DNA of 64,000 nucleotides from Opisthorchis felineus (GCA_004794785.1 SJOL01009945.1:131344-195343); one strand, 5' to 3'. Positions 34,237 through 48,700 are shown, counted from the stretch's first letter. Numbers and translations are program-made. The notes: generated by a model not told the origin, from the sequence alone.

Positions 34237-35844
34237 TCATGCTCTTAGTGGTTGGTAAATTGGGTCAATTTCGATATGTCTGTTGATAGCTTCTTCAGTG
34301 GAGTACCACGCTTCCATAAATTCACGTTCTTTCTTCGTTCTTGCTTGAGCCAGTATGCGAACACCGCTCCAGTCGAACTCGTGTCCCTCCTGATCTTTGT
34401 GTACGGAGATGAGGGAAAATTGATCGTGTCTTTCAGTGGCGAGCTTGTGTTCGTGTATTCTGGTGGAGAGCTTCCTTCCCGTTTGTCCTATATACCGTTT
34501 GTCGCAGTCCTTGCATTGGATCCTGTATATGACATTGTTCTTTGTCATTGAATCTAATTTTCCTTTGGGTCTTGATAGTGTCCTCCGCAAAGTGTTCGCA
34601 GGCTTGTAAGCGACCGTTGTATTATGCCGTCGTAAGAGCCTTGCCGTCATTTCAGCGGTGTTCTTGATGTATGGGAGTGTGACTCGTTTGCTTCCATTTT
34701 GTGCTGTTGCATTGATCGTATTTGGCTTCCTGAGTGATCTCCAGATGAAATTTCTCGGGTATCCATTTTTCCGGAACATTTTGTATAGGCGTTTTTCTTC
34801 TTTGATCTTGGATTCCGTTGTGCTGCAGTGTGTCTGGATCCGCTTGAAAAGTGTCCGAATGCAGCTTCGTTTGTGACAATTTGGATGGTTGCTGTGGTAG
34901 CTGAGTATTTGGTCCGTATGTGTTGCCTTTCTGTAGACCTCAGTTTGTAGCTGTCCGTTCGGCAATCTAGTGATGAGGACGTCCAGAAATGCCAGTTTTC
35001 CGTTGTTTTCTTCCTCGGTTGTGAATTTGATGTCGTCGAAAACGTTGTTTAGCAGTTGACTTACTCGTTGCAGTTCGCTCCTTTTGATGATCACAAAGGT
35101 GTCGTCCACGTAACGGATCCATATTTTGGGATTTATATCGGGCAACACGATTTGTTCCAATTTTTGCATTGTGATTTCTGCAATAAATCCTGAAATCGGC
35201 GATCCCATTGGTGTCCCTCGCAGTTGTTCATAATATTCTCCGTTGAACTCGAAATGTGTGATCAGGCATAAGTCGAGTAATGTGCAGAGGTCTTCTTTCT
35301 CCAGTGATCCAGTTGGCATGCCGCCGTTGTCCAATAATTCGGCCACAGTTGTCTTGGCAGAACCGAGGTCCACAGACGTGAATAATGAGCTCACATCAAA
35401 TGAGACCATTATTTCGTCCTGATCGATGTTTACGTTTTTCAGTTTCTCCAAAAATTGTCCCGCATTGTTGATTGAGTGTTGAGACCCACCGATGAGATGT
35501 TTCAACCTTTTCCACAGTTCTTTCGAAAGATTGTAGGTCGCTGTTCCAGGGAGTGATACAATCGGTCGGAGGGGTATTGATTCTTTGTGTACCTTTGGGA
35601 GTCCGTAGAAGCGGGGAGTTGCCGAGTCACGAGCTCTCATTCTCCAATATTCCTCTTTTGTAATCTTGTAAAGATCATGGAGTTGCTTTAAGTTCTTATT
35701 GATTTTGTTTGCCAGTTGCTTGCTTTGGTCGCGTTCTAAGCGGCGGTACGTAGTTGTATCGTTAAGTAGTGCCTTTGCTGTGACATCTGAAATAATTAGC
35801 TGCACTTGCGGACACGCGTCCGAGAGCACACCACAAGCAGCCAC
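34237..35844 (-). CDS. Penelope-like reverse transcriptase + GIY-YIG endonuclease
   Basis: A 535-residue open frame. Reverse transcriptase motifs in order: FYGLPKVHK (79-87), LRPIVSLPG (92-100), motif A SFDVSSLFTSV (148-158), motif B TPMGSPISGF (211-220), motif C RYVDDTFVI (244-252). The C-terminal endonuclease has VIYRIQCKDCDKRYIGQTGR (438-457), with the GIY-YIG core and a Cys-x2-Cys pair, then HEHK. This architecture is diagnostic of endonuclease-bearing Penelope-like elements. All catalytic RT aspartates visible (150, 247, 248) are retained. The family's protein is usually longer at the N-terminus, and the frame starts right after a stop, so this copy lacks its 5' end. The first codon is probably not a natural start. 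Confidence 0.9.
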   Translation of the reverse strand: MAACGVLSDACPQVQLIISDVTAKALLNDTTTYRRLERDQSKQLANKINKNLKQLHDLYKITKEEYWRMRARDSATPRFYGLPKVHKESIPLRPIVSLPGTATYNLSKELWKRLKHLIGGSQHSINNAGQFLEKLKNVNIDQDEIMVSFDVSSLFTSVDLGSAKTTVAELLDNGGMPTGSLEKEDLCTLLDLCLITHFEFNGEYYEQLRGTPMGSPISGFIAEITMQKLEQIVLPDINPKIWIRYVDDTFVIIKRSELQRVSQLLNNVFDDIKFTTEEENNGKLAFLDVLITRLPNGQLQTEVYRKATHTDQILSYHSNHPNCHKRSCIRTLFKRIQTHCSTTESKIKEEKRLYKMFRKNGYPRNFIWRSLRKPNTINATAQNGSKRVTLPYIKNTAEMTARLLRRHNTTVAYKPANTLRRTLSRPKGKLDSMTKNNVIYRIQCKDCDKRYIGQTGRKLSTRIHEHKLATERHDQFSLISVHKDQEGHEFDWSGVRILAQARTKKEREFMEAWYSTEEAINRHIEIDPIYQPLRA

Positions 35845-36376
35845 TCATATCGAACTGAGTAGTTTATCAAAATCAGAGGCCGATTACTCAAAGGGTCTTG
35901 ATCAGCATTGAGTCAGTCACACAGTTGATGACACTGTGGTTTTATTTGCTCCACTCTTACTTGTCCCGTACGACGGAGGTCATAAATGATCGACTACTCA
36001 TTAGTAGTTAAATATTCCAGCATCTATTTTGGTTGTTGCAACGACATTTGAGTGTTGTAAGTTCGGAAGTTACTTCGTCGTGTTTCGTTCCGAATGAAGG
36101 TGGAGAGAGTGAATGCGTGACACGCGGGCAATCAATGTCGACTTCTTATCCTAACATCGCGTAGCAGCTGATCATTCGTTAGTGGGTAGCCAAGAGTGGT
36201 AAATGCTGGTCAGAAGATCTATTTGTAACCCAGTCAAACCACTTCCCAATTTTTTCCTCTTTCAGTTATTTGAGCGGATAGGTCCCTCGCGGTTCTTTGC
36301 TTTTTGGCATCATTCATCACCTACTAATTATATCTGCTTTTAGCTGTGTTCAGTACTGTGTTAATCGGTCAACAAA

Positions 36377-36742
36377 ATGGCCGGTTCCCTTATCGCCGAA
36401 AATTTCGAGAAATTTGCCGCCATCTTTTCACCCTCGTTAACTGGTGGCGTCATGAACTTAGTCTTCCAGCCTACTACAATCCCGGAAGTCAACGGAACAG
36501 TACTTACACTCAACGATATCAACATGGACAAGATTATTCCTTACGTCAAGTCACTCATGCTAACTACGAAGCAAGAACATCCAGTGTTCGATGTGTTGCC
36601 ACCAGAGGTGAAACCCGATGAAGTCAAGGATAGCACTTACATTATTCAACTTATACTACTCGGAGTCGCCTTCGTGTTGACCCTCGGATTGTGGATTGGA
36701 ACCCTTGTAATTCCCTGCATTTTTTGCTGCTCAAAAAAGAAG
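36377..36742 (+). CDS. Prominin-like exon 1
   Basis: 122 codons from ATG 36377 (context ACAAAATGG) to AAG|GTGAGT. An in-frame TAA at 36362 with no AG between it and the ATG fixes this as the start. Encodes the N-terminal outer segment, TM1 and the first cytosolic cysteines. The first 30 residues are not hydrophobic enough for a typical signal peptide. Confidence 0.85.
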
Positions 36743-39700
36743 GTGAGTATTCCATTAGAATTGATCAACTGCAGCGAAGTCGTCAATTGTGTCCTAATGC
36801 ATATTAAGCGAGCTGCTAGATAAACCAAGGCTTTCAGTAGGGGCTTCTTGTGTCTACGTGCAACACATTCACGATTTATTGATTTCGCCCATTACCGCAT
36901 TGATGTCATCCTGTCGATGGTGATGATGATGATGACTTTGTTCCAACAACTATCGTCCGTAGAGCTGTTTTATCTCACCCACTTCGACGAAATTTCGGAG
37001 CTATCGATACCAGCAAAAGATAGCCAACTGGTCCACGTATTATTCTCCATACAACCCTGTATCAGTTGACACAACTTGTAATGCTTCTATGGAAAGCACT
37101 ACAGAGGTTTTGCCCCGTCTGGACTAACACTAACACTTCTCCATTACTGGCTTCTTAGTAAGCGCTTGCTGCAATGTGAAATGTTCACCTACAGGCTTAT
37201 AATATCCCAAATATTACGTGACTATGGTTGTCGGTGCACTACTTGTAAACATTTGTTTGGCGTGTTTACTCGTCTTGACTCAAGTACATACCTGAAGTAG
37301 GCTAGATTTTGAGGACTGAGCTTGTTAAAGGGATACCGCTGGCTGTTGCTAGGCTAAACTCGCATAAAAATATTCTGTTGTGAATCAGTGGGTGATTTTG
37401 AAACGCAATCAACTGAATGGTACCGACAGTTCGCCCAGTTCGACTTCATATTTTCCTCGTACTCAACTTCAGTTGTTTGCCGCTTAGCGGTTAAGTTACT
37501 GAGCTACTGACCGCATAGTGAGTAACTTCGTCCGTTCAACTGTTCCCCTGTAGGCTCTGGCATCTCAGCCATTTGGATTCTTTACGGTGTCAATGCGCCC
37601 TAATGCTGAACGCGTGACTGCTGTTAATATTCATGTTTTTTCACAGATCGTTGTTGTGCCCGTGGAGAACTTTCTTCTGGAACACTTTTAACAAATATTT
37701 TGCTATACCCACTGCTATGCATGATTCGGTTGAGTTCTTTTTCCACTGCCTCTGTATAAGAACGTACCTGTCTCACTGGTTTAGTTAGGGCCTGGACTAC
37801 TACCGACTTCATATTTGTAGGTTGGAAAGAGCAAAAATACAAACGAAGATTGCAGTTCTCTCTAGAAACGTGTTTCTAAATATTTTAGTTGGTCTTACTG
37901 CAACAAAACAACCCAAGAATAATAGAATTCTGCTGTTACATTCAGCTTCTAGTAGCACCTGGATGAGTTAAACGAAAAATTCTAGGGACGGCGGACTATA
38001 TTCATCAATAGTGTGACGTCCCCATACATCATGCAATACACTGGAGTAGTATAACTGCCGGTTAACAAGCTGGTATACAGGGACAAAAGATCACCGCCAT
38101 TTGGAGGTATGTTTTGTGCTTATTCAAACGGAGTTTTAATCTGACATACCGCATGTAATTTGTGGTCTTTGAATATGCCTGAAATACATTGGCACATATA
38201 ACACCATCTTCTACGAGGCGTAACCGAACATTTGGTTTATAGATAGAACTTTTGACAGTCCCTGAGAGCCTCCAGGTTAATTTGACTTGGAACTGTCGTT
38301 GGGCATACTTTTCATTTACCTCACGCAAGCATTCACTCAGTTCGGCTTCATTGATATCCCTCGTCTATCTCCGGGGCAAAGCAGTTAAATGTTTCAAGAT
38401 TTGTTGCAGGTGTTTTTGAGGTTCACATCACTCTCGTCTGAACAGTCATCCTACTGTTTCGGTGTAACTATTCTGGTGAGTACACACCAAAGCACGGAAG
38501 CCGTTGTATTGAGTGCTGCTCTCATTGGAGCTCAACGACATTACATATCATTGGCCGTATTGGGGTTTTAAAACCGGACATCTAACATGCGAGAAAAGCT
38601 TGTTACCATTATTCCACCAGCGCACTCTAAAGGGGAAAACAATCACGTCGCTCAACTGTGAACATGTTCGCCTTTTCAGGCGTGAAACTTCAGATACACC
38701 GGATGTGCGCTGGAGGGGCACTGGGAGCATGCTCGCCTCGCATGTCAGATGTCCAAAGTTGGAACCCCGGTACAGTCAACGGTATGCACTGCTGATGAGC
38801 TCTAATAAGAGCAAACCTCGTGCCTAGTTTAAACATTCCGTCTTCCTACTCCTTTTGGTACAGAAGCATTCAGGATTTCGAGTAGGATGAAAAATATAGT
38901 AAGGAATGCACGAAGTAATTTGATCTTACCAGCATGGAGACTCGATACCGTCCTAGAGTGCAGGGTGACCAAATTTAGCAGTCTGGTAATGAGCTGAAAA
39001 GCTTAAAATGAAAATGTACTCGCTTCAGGATTCCAAAGACAGCACACTCAGAATTTCCCACGTTTTTTAGCTGATCAGCTATTGATGTGCGCACCGGATT
39101 GAAATAGTGGAAAGGAAGTGTATCAGCTGCAAAATAGTTTCGTTCAGAATTTGCTTGGTGGCTGTTTTGGTGGCAAGTTGAGGACAACTCGCAACCCATT
39201 GCTGGTTATGTTGAAAAATTCCGTAGGCCACAGTAAAGTCAAGTTTTCCATTGTCATCTTTGATGTTTCGAACTTAAGTCCTAGGCATAACGTAGAGGCC
39301 AGCTTCCCATAGAAACATTCCGGATCTTTCTTCTAGCATGCATGGGCTGTAGCATTTTGATTCCACGGTCGACCACAACCGAGTGTATTGATTTTATTTT
39401 CAGGGTAATACAATTCCAGTAGTACTTAGCTCTCCACATTTGGCCCGTGTGAAGCATGTGTAATTTGCGAAACGAGGTGTCATAAAAAATTTACATTACG
39501 AAGAACTGATTTTCTTTAACGCGTGAAAAGGTAGATATTTATAGCAATCTTCGAAGGCATTTTGCCTCTTTCGGGGATCCTTCGTAGATTGTTTCTTACA
39601 CCAACTGTCAGCATCGCATTTCAGCCATAAAGATATATATTGTACACAATCACTGGAAACTATACGCATCAGTCTGATATTTTCTCGCACAATTCTATCC

Positions 39701-42700
39701 TGCTGAATAGTGTTGTAAGTTCTAGCCACACAAAGATTACGCCTCAATGGATACGCATGCCGTGACTATAAAGGTTTCTTGAAAAACCGTTCTTTTCCAA
39801 AGTGAAGATGACCAGTAGAAATACACAGTCCCCGCGTCGTTAGTCAAATTGATGCAGGCGCCTTTAGTGTCCAGTACACCGTATATGTTCTATCCAAATG
39901 ACTGGTTTCAAGCTCTCTTCAAGGACAGCTCTTTATAGTCAGTCAGAAGGCTCGCACCTGTACACAGAGAATAAAAATTGAAGCGGGCCACCCTTGTCAG
40001 TCAAGCCCCAATGATGGAACATTACTAGCAAACCTGGCTGGGAAAAAATACCGGCTCGCAGGTCGAAAAATTGAGCTAGAACATTTACTTACTTATAAGT
40101 GACAAAGCATTTGTAATTTTGCAGTTGCAGCTTTTCGTACACGCCAAACAACCATATAAACCCGCTTTTAGTATTCGGAACAAACATAAACACTAGGTTA
40201 TATGAGAAAATAATGTAAGCTTTCTGTATTGTCAAATGGTGGCACAAGTTTTTCAGTGAGTGAACTGCTAAACTACCAAATAAATAGATGAGAAATTAGA
40301 GAAGAAACACGTAGTGAACCGCCAGATGTAGGCAGTGTCACCTGTTTGTTTATTTCTGTTTGAACACTGCGTGATCCTAGAATTTTGAACAGCATGTCAC
40401 TAAGTCTGAGGTCAACGCACAACTTAGGTTTTCAGCATTTATTCGTAAAAATTCCAATTTAACGAGAGCAAAATTAGCTTTTTATTGAACACTACCTTGC
40501 TGTTTTAAGCACGTCCTATCTGGAGACACTATACTTCAAATAATTCACATGCCACCCGAATGTCGTAGACTGCATGACGGTATACTACGGTTCTTCCTGA
40601 TGCTGTCTCGATGATGGAGCCAGAAGATGCCGAAATTGGACGTTCTTCTTCCTTTAAGAGTTCTCAAAATTCTGACGTCTTGGATCACCGTTTCTTGGGT
40701 TAAAAAATCAGTTTTGCTTATTGAGATTTGCCTTTTCATGACGCCAAGCTAAATTATTATTGTGGGCTGAAAGGCGCAAAACAGTCTCTTCAAAGCACGC
40801 AGCATAAGACCACATTTTATTTAATGCGTATATACTCATTTTCGACCCAAATTTTGTGAAAGGAATCATGGAATTCCTCGGTGGAAGTCGTACTTTACAT
40901 AGATGATTAAGATGATGAGATTACCACCCACAGTCGATTGAGAAGCCAGGGTTACTTTAAACAGAGTAAAAGGATAATTTATTGCTTTAGTCAAATTGTA
41001 GGCAAAATCACGCGAAAAATTTATTCCAGTTTACTTCCTGAAAAATTCATCAAGGGCACTGCCATTTCCTCTGAATATAATTTTGTCATGTGGCATCCAA
41101 TGCTTTCGTTCAGATTAGGTGTAAATGAGGGAATCAGATGAATTTGTGATTTATGCACACCCGATGAGCCTATCTATCTATCTATCTATCTATCCTCCAA
41201 GGGGTATATTATATCAAGCAAATGTTACTTCTTGTCTAACGTTAGCTCAACTTAACACCGAACTCATTTGTTCAAAAGCACGAATAAGAAGCTCACTTGA
41301 GGCTCACATGGATGCTATTTAAGTTTCCCAATGAAATGTTTGCTTCATTCCCGACCAGCATTGCAAATTTTTTGGTATCGTGAACTATGGCCTCTATGCC
41401 CTCCTGAAAATCTTGCACTTGTTTCTCCAACAGGGACACCCAGAGTTGCGTGGTGCACTTGTTTAGACAATCCAGTTGAATTAGAGGAGGGTACCTTACC
41501 TCTGCAGCACTAATGCACATAAATTATGTTGCGAACAAGGTGAATGATTATAAGAAGTTACAAAGATGCTTGTGTGCATCCGAACAGGTTTAGGACATGG
41601 TGTCTGTGTGGCGTGATAGAGCAAGTTGGAGCATGCTTGCTGCTATGATTCTCTGCTACCATCTATAGAGCTGAGAGGTGGCCAACCCTCGAGCTGGCAG
41701 AAGGGTATAATGGAGATTACGAAACGTTTTGGTGCTGTCAGTGTTACTCGCCTTCCAGTTAGGGGGCCGCGTGATCCCCACTGCGCCTGGTTGGAGACAC
41801 TGCCAATCGATGTCAATGGCGATCTCGTTGTCAGTTTCTATCAAGATTTCCCGAATGAGTGTCTGGAGGTATGGGCACCTCGGAATGATTGTAGTAAGAG
41901 AAATACACAGTCACGGGACTCTGAGCCACATAGGACACAACCGTCGAATTGAATGCGCCCAACGAACCAACCAGACACAAGAGATGGAGACCAACCCAGA
42001 TTCACAGGGGACCAATCAAACTACGCGAAGACCGCCTTCAGAGCTACCAGATGCTGTTTAGAAGCTATATAAGCACAGGCAAAAGAGGAAGAATTCACCC
42101 ACTCAACCCTGCACTGACGATGTCACCTCGATTGGTGATGAAAAGTTTGCAATCCAACTGTTAAGCTCGGCGAACAGACCAACAACCAAGCAGCGCACCC
42201 GAGCTACCTATATTCCAAAACATTGCTATGATTGTAGTAAGCAAGCACTAAATCCCTTCCCCATCCACCTTTATTCTTTTTCTCGCAATAAGGCTTTCAA
42301 ATGAATCATGGTTGTACGGCAGTAAAGCATCGGTGTTGAACACTGACGTCATGCTGTCGATGATGATGATGATATATAGAGCTATTTTGAATAGGAAAGC
42401 GCGCTGAGTCTGATTGAAAGCATGTTTGAGAGTTGTTAATCGTAATAACATACGTCCAGTGGTGAAGCATATCCTCGCAAATGACTAAAAGCGCACTTTA
42501 CATGGAAGTTGTGCTTGTAAAAGTGGTTATAAATAAGGCGTAGTTTGTTTCAGTCTATGGTGTCATTTTCATAATGAGCGGAACTACTCATTTTACCCCT
42601 CCTATTACGCTTGGTCAAAGTAACATGCGGTAAAAACGTACACATCCAACGCCTTTTAGACCTTTCCAATGTGTTTTCCGTTTGAAGACAGCACAAAGCG

Positions 42701-45700
42701 TGATAGTTGACTGCAAGATGAGCAACCGCATTTAGTTGCTTTGAGACACCCTCAAGAGCCTGAGCTGAATATTCAACGTAAATTCTGTCTGAGTTCAAAA
42801 TTTTTATTCTCAGTCAGCAGACACATTTTGGTGTATAATAAGTCATCATCAAAACTCAAGCACAGGAGGTTAATACGGTAACCAGCAACGATAATAAGTC
42901 AATTAGCAAAGCCGTATGGTAAAAACTGATATGGCTATGCAGCAACACTGAAAGTTGATTTGGTGAACGGGTTTAATTTTTTAATCCGGTATGCATAAAT
43001 ATATATATACATAATTTTTTGCAACGTACATATGCATTCACCCTACGAATACCAGTGAATGGAGAAACGATTCCTGGCACGTTGAAACATTCCGAAGCCC
43101 AATAAGCCCTATATGGTGCATCCTTTCATTCACTCTGCTCGGTTTGGTAACTGGTCCTTAGGTGCTTGCCAGACTTTCATTAATAAGCATCATTTCCTTG
43201 GTGTGCCACATAATTTTTCGTTTACCCTTTGGAATGAAGACGATAACCGAAGGAACGTAAGAGTTTCTTCCATGCTGATGTACTGAGCCACTCAGAATCT
43301 GGCAGCTAACATTGGTTAACCTTAAGCAGAGCAGTTAAACAGTCGGGGGAAGGACATCGCTACTTTGACTCTTTTCAAATTTGTCTATTGGAAGGTACCC
43401 CTTTGTGTTTGTTGTTTTCCCTATGGGCAACCCCCAAATCCCAGTATCAAGCTATCAAGCCGAAAGAAGTGGAACATTTCTAAGCTTCGTCACCCCAGAA
43501 TTAAGTGTTGTGGATTTTCTTACAGGGTCTGTTTAACAATCAAACGTACCAATAATGCTTCACTGTCAGTAGTATTTCCGGTGCGCCTTCCAATTCTGCG
43601 ACGACTCAGTTTATTTAGCATGAAAACAAAGAAAAATTTTAACTTATGTATGTTCTGACCTGCACTCCCAAGAAGCTTACCATTAATTAGAAGAATTTTA
43701 TTTCAAATTTTAGAGGGATTCTGAAGGCAGCTCATCCAAAGGATGCTTGATTGCGATGGGGGTCATAACTGGCGTTTTGCTGATATTTCTGGTACTATGT
43801 CTGCCACTCGTATACGTTTCCATCAGTTCGCTTGTGGCCGGAATCGACGGAAAAGCGAATGAGGGTGGGAACTCAGGATTAAAAAACACGGTCCATGTGG
43901 TCGTTGCTGAGGCCTCACTATTCTTGAAAGACATTCCAACTAGGGGTCGGAAGGTGACAACTGACTTACTCGTCTATTTGCAAACTGATCTGACAGTAAG
44001 TTGCAGAAATGCTTAAAAATATACGATTTTCGCACCAAAATTAGCATCAAAGCAAATTATACGCAAATGATCGGATAAACATATGATGACATATATGCGT
44101 AACTTCTACGAGGCCATAAGGTCAGATTTTGGCATCACTGAATGGCCGCTATATAAACATTTGTTTTTGTTTTGTTTTTTTCGCTCAGAACTCGGTACAC
44201 TTACTACCACCTTGACAAGTATAAATGTCCTCTGCCCTAGTTACATGTGCTTTCTGGTTTTTAACTGTTGCTAGCCATTTCTTCCTGTTCCCAAGTGCAA
44301 AATTTGCGCTCTATTCACGCGGATGTCACTTGAAACGCAGGTAATAATTCGCTTGTCAATCGATATCTCTCAATTATCCTGACTCGTATGTTCCGGCCAG
44401 GATTATTAAGCAGTTATTAGCAAGGATAATATTCATCGCATCCTAACAAAGTAGTTGAAGCTGCCATCCGCATATGTTATTCAAGTCTACCAGGACTGTT
44501 CTGTGTTCGTCTACACTTGAAATTAACATACACCTTGAAATTATCCTTTAATTTTATTCCGTTTTTTCTACTTTTTACACTAGAAAAGTTTGTCAAAACT
44601 AGTTAAGGACATCAAAAAAGAACTACTCGTTCGTTACAATGTGCGTACACTCATCAACGAAGCAACAACATTATCCAATGATGTGAACAGATTGCAAGAG
44701 GTGATAGACCATGTCAAAAATGCAAAAACGGAAGCTGTCAACGGAACTAAGCAGCTTAAAGACAAAATGGACCCCCTTCAGCAAACGCTACAAAGTGATG
44801 TAAAGCAACTATGCAACCGCTTGCAAGCTTCCCCACTAAGTGCCCAATGTAATAACTTGTTGGTAAGTCAAACCATTTAAATCCTGATTACGGTATCACA
44901 GTTTAATAAACCCAAATCTGTGGGGCAAATATTCTGAAAAACACATGGGCAAGCATTTATTTGGAAGTTTGCTAACACTAGGAACATTCAGCTCAACCAA
45001 GATGTGTTTCCGACTAATGAACTCGCTAACATTAAAAAAGTTGTACCTAGCCAAACGCTCGCGTAACTTGAAAGTGATTTTTTATAAGCTTTGTGATTGT
45101 CCTGTTATAATTTTGCAGTATCTTGCATTGAGTTAATCTCTGGAAGAATTAGTCAGCATTTGTCGGATTAATATTTTTTTATTAATGGAATATAATTAGT
45201 AATTGGCGATCAAGAGCCGATAGGTCGTGATAAATGCACCACTTCACGTTTGTGCAGTTATTTTCTAGTAGGGAATTATTTGTGAATATAATAACATTAC
45301 CGAAACACTCCCAAATGTTTCTGCCACCTTATTTAAGGTGCACCAGTGTGTCATCTTTTGCTACAGCAAAAATACCTTTTTGTTGTTCTATTTTCCTATA
45401 AGACGACCGCCAGTCTCTCATGTTCTCCTCGCCTATTGCCTGGTATGTGCAAATCTAACGAGATTTGCTTCAGAATGATTAAATTAGACGTATTGAAAAA
45501 TTTAATGATGTCAATTCAGCTGACAAAAATATGCTACATTACATTGTGCGCAAAGAGAATGCCCCTCATCTGAATCCAAACAAGTTTTAAAAAAGTGAAT
45601 GGGCGCAATCTTGCCCGTATTTATTGGTGTAAGCACCCCAAATATGATGCAAAACACATGATGGACAAAGCAGTTTTCGATCAGGCGTGACCTTTAAATA

Positions 45701-48700
45701 AGCTTTGAACAAGTTTCTCGTTTAAGAATGTGCCCCGTCAATGTTTTCTCAAAGAAAGTTGTACATAATGTGATGAACTGGTTAGAAATTAGCAGACCGC
45801 CGCTTACAGGTAAATGTAAGGGAGCACAGCCTACGTGCACGATGAATCATTTTGAAATCTAAATTTCATTTCTACAATTTCTTCTAACCAAACTTTTTCC
45901 GGAAATTTTGGCCCTAGTCTCCGCTGAATCAATATTTGATCGATATCCCATAAGGCTGAGCTTGATTGATTAATGAGGAATCCACCACTAATAGAAAATG
46001 ATCCCACAGCACAACAGACCAAAATCGCTGGAGAGTTGGTTATGTGAAGCTGCATAAAACGAAATTATAAAAAATTCTTTATCTAATAAGAGCCTGTGTG
46101 GCTGAATCAGCGTTTGGTTTTCCAAGAATTTTGCTCCGTTCTTTTCACATTGCGTATAAAGAAGAGTAAGCTTATTTCATAGTGCTAAATCACCCAACTT
46201 TTGTGTGAGGTTCACCTGAAGCTTCTTTAAATATCAAATAGATACCGGGTTTCTATGCGAAAGAATGACGTATTCATCATGCCACAACCTACGTCTAGGT
46301 AAAAAGTATTCGAAAATACCGCTTACCTGACAAGCCCAAGAAGGACAAAGCTGATAATGGGGAAACTGAAATTTCGAAATCCGTCTTCAATCTGCACGTT
46401 GTGCCAGCGTTTTAACGGATTGTATTCACAGAGTAATAGTGCAAGCAATCCGCGTCAGAAAGAAAAACTTTCGGTGAGATCGTAAACTTGGCTTGCATTA
46501 GCATCGAGCCGATCACTGTTTCCCGTAGTCCTCCTAGCCATTGATGAAACTGGTGCTGAATTTAGACCTCCTTTGCGGGGAATGCTTGCAGTTCGGTTGC
46601 GCTAATAAACGATCGCTCACTTCGCGTACTCTCGGTGTTCAAAAAATTTACATCAGTTTATTGCGAACAATAGCTTCGCAAATCCTCAAAGTCTGTACAA
46701 AGCACCCTGCTTCACCAGGTGCGCCTACAAGAAAACTTGCTGGAACAGTATTTACAGTGAAATTACGAGGCAGAACCGCATTGTTCATTAAAGGATCAGT
46801 CTGTTTATCAAATACCAAAATAACATAAACTACCGTATTCAAAAGACTGGTTGCCACACATCCTTATGCATTATTTATAAATCTGTATTGATTATTATCA
46901 TTATTGTCATTACCTTTCGACCAAAATTATCCAGTAACCGACCACTGTAGGACTTGCCAACAACTAAACGTAGCAGGAGAGTATCTAGTATTCATTAAAA
47001 AAGGGGTTTTATAACGCTCATTCCGGAAGCCTGGAAAATATCAATTCAAAAAACAACCCAAGCATATCGGACTTTACTATGGATTGAGCAACCCACTTGT
47101 TTATTGTTTGTTTTTATATATTACGACTTCTAAAGCATAAGAATAAAGAACTACCACAGAAGAAACAGTGTTGTCAGTCCTCATAGCTAGCCCAGCGGAT
47201 TTTTATGTTAGGTTCCTATGAAAAATTAGTCTTTTGCCTTTGGTTTCTTGATATCCGTTGCATTTTAACTTATCCAGATAGGTAAAAGATTCAATAAGAT
47301 GATACACAGAAACATAATTGGTAAAGGGCAATTTTGGTAGTGTGACTATATTCACAAAGAAAACCCAATCGAACGAAAAAGGAGGAAGACCCACTGATAG
47401 TGGTCCAGCGAGGCTAAAGGAGGTAGCTCTCATTAACGTGGTCAGAGAAGGTTCACAAAAATACAGTGAGCAATGTTTGGCGTGTCTGAGAAGAGCATAT
47501 TTGGTTCCATTGGATGCAACATATGACACAATTCAGCAGAACACCTGTCTGCTGACGATGATTGCTCATCAAACAACCACTGTCTAACACAAGTTTAACA
47601 TTTCGCGTCTTTTTTTACTGGTATGATGAAATGTCCAATTGGACGACACAAAAAGGGCCGCTCCGAGAAGCCATGAGGACACACTCAGGGATTTAGAGAA
47701 TTATCACTGAATCTACATTTTACTGTGCATTCGACAACTTTTTCATGTGTAAAAGTTGTAATTAGACTTTGTTTTACATATGACTTTGAGTTGGAAAGTC
47801 CGTGTGACCCAGTTATGACGATATTGCTCATATGTTGGAGCATCCAAACCCAATACTTCATTTTCCTGAAACTACTGCGACCAAAATCTAGGAGTAAAAG
47901 TGATACAATGCTAACGTTCAGTTAGTGGTTTTAGGCACACATTCACACATAATTCTTGCAGGTGCAGTGGTAAAGAAATTTCAGGCGAAATCCAGCGCAT
48001 ACATAACAAATGTCTTTGGATGCACTGCCTGATTGGATCTCAAGTGTCATTGAATGTTGAAGAAGCATTCCGAGACAAGCCTTTGGGACTGGTTGTGGAA
48101 GACCGCATAGGTAGTTCGAATGCTAGAATTTAGGCAAGGTAATCTGCTACAGCCCCTCGACAGTAACCGGAGTACACCAATAGATGGTCGACCAGTCTGG
48201 CCTTAAGGAGTGGTGAAAAGTCCAGGGGGAAACATATATCACACAGAGACGTAATTATCTCGTCTTTCCTGCGGTGACTTGCTAGGATATTCGGTAATGT
48301 CTCATACAGGCACAAAGTGCGCTCACTTCACACTTGCGTACAATTGTCGTGCAGACATAGTGTACACGTTAGTCGAACGATGCCGTCGTTTTAGCAATGG
48401 TTTCTCTGATTTCAACAGTAGTTGGAGCAACTTTAAGCTAAACCTCAAGGATGGAATGTCAGGTTAACTAGTACAGACAACAATAGAGTTAAACACTCAC
48501 TTGAAAACTGAAATATTATTGAAGAGGGACCCAGCAAGTATCCAGTTTATGATGGTCTTAAGTTGTATGTGCGGTTTGGTTGGCATACACGATATCGAAA
48601 TAGTTCCCTCAATGTCATATTACCTAGAAGTTCTGGGACAGGAGGGCATTCCTAAAGCTTATAAACGGTTTTATGTCAACGTTAAATAACAGCGTTTTTT

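Larger units (their letters stand above)
33675..35915 (-). mobile_element. Penelope-like retroelement, 5'-truncated
   Basis: Order on the - strand: a coding region (35844-34237), a 3' untranslated region (about 34236-33830), and a terminal block with a hammerhead-like motif ending near 33675. I did not find the same terminal block upstream of the coding region, nor clear target-site duplications. An in-frame stop lies just before the open frame at about 35847, preceded by SDFDKLLSSI in frame. The copy is therefore probably 5'-truncated. Confidence 0.8.
36743..43713 (+). other. Prominin-like intron 1 (about 7 kb)
   Basis: Contains seven candidate exons of an antisense gene (listed separately), two family B SINEs, a Penelope-like terminal piece, and short simple repeats (GAT)n at 36918-36938 and 42359-42375, (CTAT)n at 41170-41194, and an AT run at 43003-43014. 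Confidence 0.7.

Noticed and set aside
34237..35844. Reading the RT frame as a viral polymerase
   Set aside because: FYGLPKVHK, YVDD and a C-terminal GIY-YIG domain together identify a Penelope-like retroelement.
41170..41194. Short tandem repeats as a possible CRISPR or centromeric array
   Set aside because: They are simple microsatellites; there are no spacers and no long repeat units.
43710..43934. Open frame on the - strand opposite prominin-like exon 2
   Set aside because: Antisense shadow of a well-supported coding exon.
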